Below, one piece after another: positions 1-5,417 of a stretch of 6,862 nucleotides of DNA. Under the pieces are notes generated by a model. That model made no database searches and was not told the DNA's origin. It saw only the letters and a list, made by a program, of their open reading frames with translations. The position numbers were made by a program, and so were the translations under genes. How positions within the stretch are numbered: the first letter of the stretch is position 1; every line of letters starts with the position of its first letter. This stretch comes from an uncultured Coriobacteriales bacterium (GTDB lineage: Bacteria; Actinomycetota; Coriobacteriia; Coriobacteriales; UMGS124), in the NCBI GenBank assembly GCA_903789505.1, contig CAIFEU010000002.1, forward strand, positions 1 through 6,862, in the 5' to 3' direction.

Positions 1-553
1 GCGCGGGCCCCCGCAGCGGGAAGTCGCAGGCGACGCGCACGGCGCCGCCCTCCACCAGGCGGGCCGACACCGCCATGACCCCGTCGGGGTTGGCGACGCG
101 GTAGCCGCGGGAGCTCGCCCAGCCGTCGGGCGACCAGACGCCGCGCGCGTCGGACGCCGTCGTGAGCACCGGGGTCGCCCCCAGCCGCTCCGCCAGGGCG
201 CGTGCGAGCGCGCCCGCCCCGCCGATGTGGCTCGAGAGCACGGGGATCACCCAGCGCCCCGTCTCGTCCATGACCAACACCGCCGGGTCGGTCGCCTTGG
301 AGCGCAGCAGCGGCGCGACGGCGCGCACGGCGATGCCGAGCGACCCCACGAACACGAGCGCCTCGCAGCGGGGGAAGGATGCGCGGGCCCAGTCCCGAAG
401 CGACGGGTGCCCCGGGCCGTGAAAGGCGACGCAGGAGCACTCCCACCCCAGGCCGGCGAGGGCGTCGCAGGCACGTGCCGCCTGCGCGTCCCCCGCGCGC
501 GTGAACGAGGCCACCCCCGCGCGGGAGTGCCCGCGGCGGTCGCGCGCGCTCAC
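1..553 (-). CDS. cbiG: Cobalt-precorrin-5A hydrolase CbiG, N-terminal part (cut by window edge)
   Basis: CbiG opens the delta-lactone ring of cobalt-precorrin-5A and releases the two-carbon fragment as acetaldehyde, giving cobalt-precorrin-5B, the ring-contraction step of anaerobic B12 synthesis in the cytoplasm. My translation gives 184 codons without a stop before the window ends; family members are usually about 330-350 residues, so roughly the C-terminal 45% is missing. Family hallmarks are clear: GSLGIAVRAVAP at residues 70-81, KATDPAVLVMDE at 86-97, SSHIGGAGALA at 107-117 and TTASD at 131-135. The chosen start is GTG at 553-551, overlapping the TGA of cbiL by 4 nt (GTGA). There is no Shine-Dalgarno sequence before it, so translation probably depends on coupling to cbiL. 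A second in-frame GTG at residue 14 sits closer to the usual family N-terminus and remains an alternative. The family identity is secure; the exact start is less so. Confidence 0.93.
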   Translation of the reverse strand, partial: MSARDRRGHSRAGVASFTRAGDAQAARACDALAGLGWECSCVAFHGPGHPSLRDWARASFPRCEALVFVGSLGIAVRAVAPLLRSKATDPAVLVMDETGRWVIPVLSSHIGGAGALARALAERLGATPVLTTASDARGVWSPDGWASSRGYRVANPDGVMAVSARLVEGGAVRVACDFPLRGPA

Positions 554-1281
554 GGTCGGACCAGCAGCGTCGCGAAGTAGCCGGTGCGCCCCTCGCCGTC
601 GCCGGCGTCGCCGCACCCCTCGGAGAGGCGCGCGACGACCCTCTCGCCAGGCAGGCCGCAGTTCTCGACCAGCGCGGTCCTGCCGAGAAGGTCGCGCTCG
701 CGCAGGGCCCGCAGCGCGTCGGGCATGTCACGTCCCGCCTTCATGACCACCTTGCACCCGGGCAGCCCCAGCGCCGCCCCCAGGTCCCCGGTGCGCGCGG
801 GGATCACGTGCACCTGCGTCTCGGGCGTCTGCGTGAGCGGCTCCCCCAGCACGCTCGCGGCGGCGCAGAAGCTCGGCACCCCCGCGACGGTGCGCACGCG
901 GTACCCGTCGGACGTCGCGATTGCCGCGAGCCTGGAGAACGTCGAGTACACCGAGACGTCGCCGAGGCAGGCGAAGGCCACGTCGGCGCCCGCGTCCAGA
1001 CGCGCCTCGAGCGTGCGCGCCGCGAGCCGATGCGCCCGCTCGAGGCGCTCCTCGTCCCTGCTCATCGGTAGCACGACCTCAAGCAGCTCGTGGCCCGTGA
1101 CGTCGGTCGCCGCGCGCACGATGCCCAGCGCGAGCGAGTCGGCGCCGGCACGCGCCACGGGGTAGGCGAGCATCGGGCAGGCGCCGATCGTCCGCAGGGC
1201 CTTGACGGTGATGAGCTCGGGGTCGCCCGGCCCCACGCTCACGCCCCACAGGGTCCCCGTCCCGCGTCCCTCATCGCCCAT
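550..1281 (-). CDS. cbiL: Cobalt-factor II (precorrin-2) C20-methyltransferase CbiL
   Basis: This SAM-dependent methyltransferase methylates C20 of cobalt-factor II to give cobalt-factor III in the corrin pathway. The 243-residue product has the usual family length and the tetrapyrrole methyltransferase fold signatures: a glycine-rich N-terminal motif GVSVGPGDPELITVKA at residues 13-28, CLGDVSVYSTF at 105-115, GVPSFCAAAS at 134-143 and KVVMKAGR at 177-184. The YSTF and PSFCAAA motifs separate it from the C11 and C17 methyltransferase paralogues. The ATG at 1281-1279 lies 11 nt inside the end of cbiD and is preceded by GGAGG with an 8-nt spacer, so the start is well supported. Its stop overlaps the cbiG start by 4 nt. 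Because cbiD and cbiG are adjacent, I infer the cobalt-containing substrate (CbiL) rather than the metal-free substrate of the aerobic enzyme CobI. Confidence 0.95.
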   Translation of the reverse strand: MGDEGRGTGTLWGVSVGPGDPELITVKALRTIGACPMLAYPVARAGADSLALGIVRAATDVTGHELLEVVLPMSRDEERLERAHRLAARTLEARLDAGADVAFACLGDVSVYSTFSRLAAIATSDGYRVRTVAGVPSFCAAASVLGEPLTQTPETQVHVIPARTGDLGAALGLPGCKVVMKAGRDMPDALRALRERDLLGRTALVENCGLPGERVVARLSEGCGDAGDGEGRTGYFATLLVRP

Positions 1282-2446
1282 GATCGTTACCTCCAGCCTC
1301 GTCCATCTCCGCGACCAGCGCGTCGGCGCCGGCGGTGCGCCCCAGCTCGCCGCGGCGCGTGCTGAACATGATCGCCTCCACGGCGAAGGAGCCCGCCGCG
1401 CGTCGGCGGAGCCGTTCGCCCAGGGCGTCCGTCACGCTCGCCATGACAGGGGCGAGCAGGCCGGCATCGTCGAGCACGTCGAGGGCTGCCTCGGTCGTGG
1501 GGGCGGCGAAGACCGCCCGCGCGACGTCGGCGTCCGCCCCGCACAGCGCCGCATGGGCGCACAGCGTCTCCAGGCGGCAGTCGGCGGTGCGCGAGTGGGT
1601 GTCCATCACGCCCGCGGCCACCTTGACGAGCTTGCCCGCGTGACCCACCACCAGGACGCGGGAGATCCCGTGGCGGGCACAGCTGTCGAGGGCGGAGCCC
1701 AGGTAGTTCGAGAAGCGCACCAGCGGGATGCGCGCGAGCGTCGGGTCCGCCGCGACGAAGTCGGCGCCGTAGTTGCCCGGGACCAGCACGACGCCGGCCG
1801 CACCGGTCTCGGCGAGCTGGCGAACCTGCAAATCGACCGTGTCGCACAGCGCCCTCACGCTCATGGGCTCCACGATGCCGCTGGTGCCCAGGATGGAGAT
1901 CCCGCCCTGGATCCCGAGCTGAGGGTTGAACGTCCGGGCAGCGACCCGCTCGCCCCCGGGGACCGACACCTCCACGACGGCGGCGCACTCCCTGCCGCGC
2001 TCGCGCAGGGCGCGCGTCACCTCGGCGGCGATCATCGCGCGCGGCACCGAGTTGATCGCCGCCTGCCCCACCGGCTGGTCCAGCCCGGGCAGCGTCACGC
2101 GCCCCTCCCCCGGGCCGCCGACGACGCGCACCTCTCCCGCCGTGCCCCGCTCGAGGCGCACGCGCGCGCGGATCAGCAGGCCGTCGGTGGCGTCGACGTC
2201 GTCCCCGCCGTCCTTGCGCACCGCGCAGCTCGCGCAGGGCGACCCCTCCCACGTCCCGAGCCGAGGCTCCAGGACGTCGGCCTCCACCGCCACGCCCGAG
2301 GGCGTGACCAGCCGCGCCGTCGCCGGGGCGGGGCCGCCCGCCGCCATGCCGGCGGCGGCGCCGGCGGCCATCGCGGCGCAGCTGCCCGTCGTGTAGCCGC
2401 ACCTCAGGCGCCTGCCTCCCGCCCACACGTAGCGCTCGAGGGCCAT
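1271..2446 (-). CDS. cbiD: Cobalt-precorrin-5B C1-methyltransferase CbiD
   Basis: CbiD transfers a methyl group to C1 of cobalt-precorrin-5B, giving cobalt-precorrin-6A. It is specific to the anaerobic cobalamin route and unrelated to the other corrin methyltransferases. The 391-residue product shows the family motifs in order: GYTTGSCAA at 17-25, KDGGDDVDATDG at 78-89, FNPQLGIQGGISILGTSGI at 173-191 followed by VEPMS, and a conserved segment at 268-293 that starts GHAGKLVKVAAGVMD. The ATG at 2446-2444 puts GYTTGS in its normal place near the N-terminus; an open frame continues upstream to about 3115 but that part does not read as CbiD. GAGG at 2457-2454 is 7 nt before the ATG. The start shares one base with the stop of cbiF (TGATG), and the end overlaps cbiL by 11 nt, indicating translation from one operon message. 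Confidence 0.96.
   Translation of the reverse strand: MALERYVWAGGRRLRCGYTTGSCAAMAAGAAAGMAAGGPAPATARLVTPSGVAVEADVLEPRLGTWEGSPCASCAVRKDGGDDVDATDGLLIRARVRLERGTAGEVRVVGGPGEGRVTLPGLDQPVGQAAINSVPRAMIAAEVTRALRERGRECAAVVEVSVPGGERVAARTFNPQLGIQGGISILGTSGIVEPMSVRALCDTVDLQVRQLAETGAAGVVLVPGNYGADFVAADPTLARIPLVRFSNYLGSALDSCARHGISRVLVVGHAGKLVKVAAGVMDTHSRTADCRLETLCAHAALCGADADVARAVFAAPTTEAALDVLDDAGLLAPVMASVTDALGERLRRRAAGSFAVEAIMFSTRRGELGRTAGADALVAEMDEAGGNDHGR
1290..1294 (-). promoter_or_regulatory. Ribosome binding site of cbiL, inside cbiD
   Basis: On the minus strand this reads GGAGG, 8 nt before the cbiL ATG. It lies within the last codons of cbiD, so cbiL can be initiated independently as well as by ribosomes finishing cbiD, and it fixes the cbiL start. 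Confidence 0.75.
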
Positions 2447-3222
2447 CAGCGCGCCTCGCGGCAGCCGGTCGGGAAGCTCGGGTCGTAGAGCCTGCTGCGG
2501 TCGTGACCGGCGCGCGGCGCGACGGCGTCCCCCACCACGATCAGCGCGAGCCGGTCGATGCCGGCGCCCTCGGCTGACTCGGCGAGCGTCCCCACGGTGC
2601 AGCGCACGACACGCTCGTCGGGCCAGGTCGCCTTGTAGACGATGGCGGCCGGCTCGTCGGGGTCGCGCCCTGAGGCGACCAGGTCGCCCTGCACGCGCCG
2701 CGCCAGTCCCGCCGAGAGGAAGACCACCATCGAGGTCCCGTGGGCCGCCAGCGAGGAGAGCGACTCGCGGTTCGGCGTCGGGGTGCGGCCTGCCTCGCGC
2801 GTCACGACGAGCGACTGCGTGACGCCCGGCAGCGTGTACTCGCAGCGCAGCGCCGCCGCCGCGCCCGACATGCTCGACACGCCCGGCGTCACGTCGTAGG
2901 GGATTCCCGCCGCGTCGAGCAGGTCCATCTGCTCGCGAATCGCCCCGTAGATCGACGGGTCGCCCGTGTGCAGCCTCACGACCCGGCGCCCGGCGAGGGC
3001 GGCGTCGCGCATGACGGCGAAGACCTCCTCCAGCGTCATCCGGGCGCTGTCGTGGAGCTCGCACCCGGCGGGGCACCCCTCGAGCAGCTGCGGGTTCACC
3101 AGGCTGCCTGCCCACACGACCACGTCCGCCTCCCGCAGCAGGCGGGCGCCGCGCAAGGTGATCAGGTCGGGCGCCCCCGGCCCCGCCCCGACGAAGTGGA
3201 CCGTCGCCGGGTCGCTACTCAA
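2446..3222 (-). CDS. cbiF: Cobalt-precorrin-4 C11-methyltransferase CbiF
   Basis: CbiF methylates C11 of cobalt-precorrin-4 to give cobalt-precorrin-5A, the substrate of CbiG encoded three genes later. The 258-residue product matches the family size. Visible motifs are FVGAGPGAPDLITLRGA at residues 10-26, WAGSLVNPQLL at 37-47 (the AGSLVNP signature typical of C11 methyltransferases), HTGDPSIYGA at 85-94, DVTPGVSSMSGAAAAL at 110-125 and YTLPGVTQS at 129-137. No ATG or GTG lies near the expected N-terminus. The only suitably placed start is TTG at 3222-3220, nine residues before FVGAG, overlapping the DUF1292 stop by 8 nt (TTGAGTAG). Upstream there is only a weak GGCGAG sequence, so initiation probably relies on coupling. 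The same frame is open upstream to an ATG at 3498, but that extension is rich in R, T and S and is the shadow of the acidic gene. The TGA stop shares its A with the cbiD ATG. Confidence 0.94.
   Translation of the reverse strand: MSSDPATVHFVGAGPGAPDLITLRGARLLREADVVVWAGSLVNPQLLEGCPAGCELHDSARMTLEEVFAVMRDAALAGRRVVRLHTGDPSIYGAIREQMDLLDAAGIPYDVTPGVSSMSGAAAALRCEYTLPGVTQSLVVTREAGRTPTPNRESLSSLAAHGTSMVVFLSAGLARRVQGDLVASGRDPDEPAAIVYKATWPDERVVRCTVGTLAESAEGAGIDRLALIVVGDAVAPRAGHDRSRLYDPSFPTGCREAR
2454..2457 (-). promoter_or_regulatory. Ribosome binding site of cbiD, inside cbiF
   Basis: GAGG on the minus strand, 7 nt before the cbiD ATG and within the end of cbiF. It supports the ATG at 2446 over any upstream start in the long open frame. 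Confidence 0.55.
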
Positions 3223-3565
3223 AGTCGTACTCGCCCACGTGACGGTCGTGGAACATCTCGAACAGAGCGTCGAGCTTCCCGTCGTCGTCGACGGTCTCGT
3301 AGTACTCGTCGTCGCCCTCCCCCACCAGGCGCAGGATGACGACCTCGACCGCGTCCTCGTCGTCGAACGGGTCGTCGGCATCGTCCATGGGCGCAGCCTC
3401 GCCGTCGCCGGGCTCCTCCAGGTCGTCCTCCTGGTCCCCCTCGCCCTCGGAGGGGGCGACCACGACATAACGCTCGCCCTCGTAGTCAAGGGTATCAAGG
3501 ATGTCGAACTCCGTCGTCTGACCCTCGTCGTCGGTCAGGGTGATGGACGCGTACTCGTCGGCCAT
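3215..3565 (-). CDS. Acidic DUF1292 (YrzB-like) protein, first gene of the corrin operon
   Basis: This is a 116-residue protein of unknown function that resembles the DUF1292/YrzB family. The N-terminal part (ITLTDDEGQTTEFDILDTLD, residues 8-27, then YEGERYVVV) and the C-terminal part (EVVILRLVGE at 74-83, then a DEYYETVDDD stretch and a KLDALFEMF helix at 97-105) follow the family pattern. Between them, residues 40-71 form a low-complexity acidic linker with 18 Asp/Glu in 32. By my count 44 of 116 residues are Asp or Glu and only 4 are Lys or Arg. No signal peptide or membrane segment is visible, so it is probably cytosolic. The ATG at 3565 follows AGGAGGG; an upstream in-frame ATG at 3679 lacks such a site. 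The gene overlaps cbiF by 8 nt and starts the cbi operon. In Firmicutes the family usually sits near ruvX (yrrK), so this location is unusual. A role in metal handling or corrin synthesis is speculation. Confidence 0.85.
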   Translation of the reverse strand: MADEYASITLTDDEGQTTEFDILDTLDYEGERYVVVAPSEGEGDQEDDLEEPGDGEAAPMDDADDPFDDEDAVEVVILRLVGEGDDEYYETVDDDGKLDALFEMFHDRHVGEYDFE

Positions 3566-3575
3566 GGGGCAACAA

Positions 3576-3582
3576 CCCTCCT
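3576..3582 (-). promoter_or_regulatory. Ribosome binding site of the DUF1292 gene
   Basis: The minus strand reads AGGAGGG, the strongest Shine-Dalgarno match in the window, 10 nt before the ATG at 3565. The spacing is slightly long, but the match selects this ATG over the one at 3679 and marks the start of the five-gene operon. Confidence 0.7.
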
Positions 3583-3681
3583 GTCTCTGGCTCGCGCGCG
3601 AGGCGGCGAGCCGCTGGGTACTCCCGGCTATCGTAGCAGCTCGGTCATGCCCCGCGCACACGTCCCCACACATGAACACGT

Positions 3682-3697
3682 TTGACTCACTATTGAC
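3682..3697. repeat. Direct repeat of TTGAC with 11-bp period
   Basis: TTGAC occurs at 3682-3686 and again at 3693-3697, starts 11 bp apart, about one helical turn. It lies in the least GC-rich patch of the intergenic region, upstream of the corrin operon. Such spacing is common for operator half-sites bound on one face of DNA. No specific regulator can be named. Confidence 0.3.
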
Positions 3698-3704
3698 CCG
3701 TCAC

Positions 3705-3736
3705 GTGGGGCGGATGTGTCCCATTTCCCGCCCCAC
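3705..3736. repeat. Inverted repeat, 9-bp perfect stem, upstream of corrin operon
   Basis: GTGGGGCGG at 3705-3713 pairs perfectly with CCGCCCCAC at 3728-3736 around a 14-nt loop. There is no U-tract on either side. It could be a protein site on DNA, a hairpin in a long operon leader, or a weak terminator; the sequence does not decide. Confidence 0.5.
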
Positions 3737-3759
3737 TCACCCACGGGTGGCACGATGGT

Positions 3760-3784
3760 CGCCCGTCGACGGGCCGGACGGGCG
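3760..3784. repeat. Overlapping, mutually exclusive hairpins around a 14-bp palindrome
   Basis: GCCCGTCGACGGGC at 3761-3774 is a perfect 14-bp palindrome. Its left half can instead pair with a second GACGGGC copy: CGCCCGTC at 3760-3767 with GACGGGCG at 3777-3784, leaving a 9-nt loop. The second pairing is the more likely one in RNA because it has a proper loop. Confidence 0.4.
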
Positions 3785-3809
3785 CCAGCGGGCGGCGCGC
3801 CCGAGCGCA

Positions 3810-3869
3810 AATGGGGCCGCCCCATCCCCAGAGGCGGCGGCGTCGCCAGGGGGACGGGGCGGCCCCGTT
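3810..3869 (-). terminator. Long GC-rich hairpin, probable terminator of the NSS transporter gene
   Basis: Arms 3810-3829 and 3850-3869 are 20 nt each and complementary except at two positions, around a 20-nt loop at 3830-3849. Each arm is also nearly self-complementary: ATGGGGCCGCCCCAT at 3811-3825 and ACGGGGCGGCCCCGT at 3854-3868. On the minus strand the last arm runs into a short ATTT, a weak U-run. It lies about 65 nt beyond the transporter stop, the expected place for an intrinsic terminator, though its near symmetry would let it act in either direction. Confidence 0.55.
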
Positions 3870-3890
3870 CGGACCGACCGCTCTCAGGCT

Positions 3891-3914
3891 CGTGCGGCGT
3901 CGCGGCGCCGCGCG
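3891..3914 (-). other. Hairpin just after the NSS transporter stop codon
   Basis: A 9-bp stem (3891-3899 with 3906-3914, one imperfect pair) encloses a 6-nt loop, about 18 nt past the transporter stop. The overlapping sequence 3901-3912 is itself a 12-bp palindrome (CGCGGCGCCGCG). No U-tract follows. It may help termination or protect the 3' end of the message. Confidence 0.35.
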
Positions 3915-3935
3915 AGAAGCTAAAGCGAGAAGCTA
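3912..3935. repeat. 11-bp direct repeat covering the transporter stop codon
   Basis: GCGAGAAGCTA occurs at 3912-3922 and 3925-3935, separated by AA. On the minus strand each copy begins TAG; the upstream one is the transporter stop codon and the second is 13 nt later in another frame. It looks like a small tandem duplication. Confidence 0.6.
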
Positions 3936-5387
3936 GATCGAGATGACGCCCACGGAGTTCAGGATCGAGCTCACCAGCACCACGCCCAAAAGAATCGGGA
4001 CGACGAACTTCAGGAGGAACACGTAGACCTTCCTGAGCGCGAACCTCGTGCCGTCCGCCTCGACCTCCTCGACGATGTACCCCGGCTTTATGACCCATCC
4101 CACCAGGATGCTCACGACCAGCGCCAGGGCGGGCATGATCACCGAGTTGGAGATGAAGTCGGCGAAGTCGAGAATCGTCATGTCGGCGCTGCCGATCGGG
4201 AAGTGCACCCAGGAGAGCACTGAGTAGCCCAGCGTCGGAAGCAGCGCCAGGACGATCAGGGCGATCCCGACGATCCTGACGGACTTGCGGCGCCCCACGT
4301 GCGACGCATCGTCGATTCCCGAGACGACGGCCTCGATGATCGAGACCGAAGAGGTCAGCGCCGCAAAGAACACCAGCGCAAAGTACAGGAAGCCGACGAG
4401 CGAGGACAGCGGCATCGTGTCGAAGACCTGCGGCAGCGTCTGGAACATCAGGCCGGCGCCCGCCTGCTTGGTGGCCTCGACCCCGCCGAACGAGTAGGTC
4501 GCGGGGACCACCATCAGCCCCGCCAGCACCGCTATGACCGTGTCGAACAGGCAGATCCACCCCGCGGAGCTCGCGAGGTGCTCGCTGCGCTTCATGTAGG
4601 AGCCGTAGGTGATCATGATGCCCATGGCGAGCGACAGCGAGTAGAACATCTGCCCCGCGGCGGCGACGACCGTCATGACGCTGAAGTCGGAGGCCTTGGG
4701 GATCAGGAAGTAGGCCACGCCGGCGCCGGCGTCAGGCAGCGTCGCGATGGCATAGACCGCGATCGCAATCGCCAGCACGAGCAGGGCGGGCATCGCGTAC
4801 TTGTTGAGCTTCTCGATGCCCTGGTTGACCCCCAGGATGATGACGAGCATCGTGATGCCGCAGAACAGCAGCGTCCATGCGACCGGCTCGGAGTCGGAGG
4901 TGATGAAGCTCGTGAAGTAGCTGGTGCCCGCGATCTCGTCAGCGGCGCCCAGAGCGTAGCCGACCATGTACTTGAGGATCCAGCCGCCGATGACGCAGTA
5001 GTACGGGCCGATGATGCAAGGCACTATGATCTCGAACAGGCCGACCGCCTTCCAGCCCGCGCCCTTGTGGCCGGTGTCCGCCGCCATCCTGGTGAAGGCC
5101 GAGATGCCCGAGAGCTTCGTGCGCCGCCCGATACCGATCTCGGTGATCATGTAGGTGAGGCCCAGGATCAGCACCAGGATGATGTAGGTGAGGACGAACG
5201 CGCCCCCTCCGTACTTCGCCGCCAGGGACGGGTAACGCCAGAGGTTGCCCAGCCCGACCGCCGAGGCGGCGCCGGCAAGGACGAAGGCGAGCTTTCCCGA
5301 CCACGTCGCACGCTCGCTGACGGCGTCGTTCGAGATGTCCACCGCCAGGGGCTCCGAATGCCCCGAGGTCGTCGGTGAGTCTGCCAT
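3933..5387 (-). CDS. Neurotransmitter:sodium symporter (NSS/SNF) family transporter
   Basis: The gene encodes a 484-residue integral membrane protein that should import a small solute, most likely an amino acid, driven by the sodium gradient. The family hallmark of helix 1, AVGLGNLWRYP, is at residues 43-53, where the helix unwinds to bind substrate and Na+. The helix 6 signature GQMFYSLSLAMG is at 245-256, and a TSSVS motif at 345-349 corresponds to the helix 8 Na2-site Thr/Ser pair of LeuT. I count 11 hydrophobic segments, the arrangement seen in bacterial relatives such as TnaT and MhsT rather than the 12 of LeuT. The hydrophilic N-terminus of about 30 residues is typical, with no signal peptide. 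The ATG at 5387 follows GGAG by 6 nt; an in-frame TTG four codons upstream overlaps that site and is unlikely. The gene appears to be a single transcription unit with its own promoter and downstream hairpins. Substrate cannot be read from sequence. Confidence 0.95.
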   Translation of the reverse strand: MADSPTTSGHSEPLAVDISNDAVSERATWSGKLAFVLAGAASAVGLGNLWRYPSLAAKYGGGAFVLTYIILVLILGLTYMITEIGIGRRTKLSGISAFTRMAADTGHKGAGWKAVGLFEIIVPCIIGPYYCVIGGWILKYMVGYALGAADEIAGTSYFTSFITSDSEPVAWTLLFCGITMLVIILGVNQGIEKLNKYAMPALLVLAIAIAVYAIATLPDAGAGVAYFLIPKASDFSVMTVVAAAGQMFYSLSLAMGIMITYGSYMKRSEHLASSAGWICLFDTVIAVLAGLMVVPATYSFGGVEATKQAGAGLMFQTLPQVFDTMPLSSLVGFLYFALVFFAALTSSVSIIEAVVSGIDDASHVGRRKSVRIVGIALIVLALLPTLGYSVLSWVHFPIGSADMTILDFADFISNSVIMPALALVVSILVGWVIKPGYIVEEVEADGTRFALRKVYVFLLKFVVPILLGVVLVSSILNSVGVISI

Positions 5388-5393
5388 CGAATG

Positions 5394-5397
5394 CTCC
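5394..5397 (-). promoter_or_regulatory. Ribosome binding site of the NSS transporter
   Basis: GGAG on the minus strand lies 6 nt before the ATG at 5387. The alternative in-frame TTG at 5399 begins at the base pair next to this motif, so the site decides in favour of the ATG. Confidence 0.65.
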
Positions 5398-5417
5398 AAT
5401 CTGAACCGATACCATCG

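Larger units (their letters stand above)
3566..3932. other. Intergenic region between NSS transporter and corrin operon
   Basis: This 367-nt region holds no gene I can support. From the transporter end it contains an 11-bp direct repeat at the stop codon, a hairpin at 3891-3914, a 60-nt hairpin at 3810-3869, alternative hairpins at 3760-3784, a 9-bp-stem hairpin at 3705-3736, and an AT-enriched patch at about 3670-3700 with two TTGAC copies 11 bp apart. Closer to the DUF1292 gene, TACGAT on the minus strand (3635-3630) resembles a -10 box, but I find no matching -35 at normal spacing, so no promoter is called. I looked for the conserved cobalamin-riboswitch B12 box (GCCACTG-like) on the minus strand and did not find it. 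Confidence 0.6.

Noticed and set aside
1202..2488. Long plus-strand open frame (about 428 codons) opposite cbiD
   Set aside because: Its translation is dominated by R, A, H, G and P with no domain pattern, as expected for the antisense of a GC-rich gene, while the minus strand encodes full-length CbiD.
2447..3115. N-terminal extension of CbiD in the same frame, up to 3115
   Set aside because: The extension is R/G/A-rich shadow sequence opposite the reading of cbiF; CbiD homologues begin shortly before GYTTGS.
3223..3498. N-terminal extension of CbiF starting at the ATG at 3498
   Set aside because: The extra 92 residues are R/T/S-rich shadow sequence of the acidic DUF1292 gene, and CbiF homologues begin just before FVGAGPG.
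3630..3635. TACGAT on the minus strand as -10 box of the corrin operon
   Set aside because: Position fits, but no -35-like hexamer is present at 16-19 bp, so it was not called as a promoter.
3566..3679. N-terminal extension of the DUF1292 protein to the ATG at 3679
   Set aside because: No ribosome binding site precedes that ATG, the extra residues do not look like the family, and a strong AGGAGGG precedes the ATG at 3565.
3716..3755. TGGG repeats on the minus strand resembling MraZ binding boxes
   Set aside because: The TGGG copies are spaced about 8 and 12 nt apart rather than in a regular 10-bp series, and no cell-division gene lies nearby.
3628..4560. Minus-strand open frame overlapping the transporter end and the intergenic region
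   Set aside because: It is another frame of the transporter gene and hairpin region, with arginine- and glycine-rich translation and no recognisable domain.
4299..5378. Long plus-strand open frame (about 360 codons) opposite the NSS transporter
   Set aside because: Low-complexity R/D/H/E-rich translation; the minus strand encodes a complete transporter with clear family motifs.
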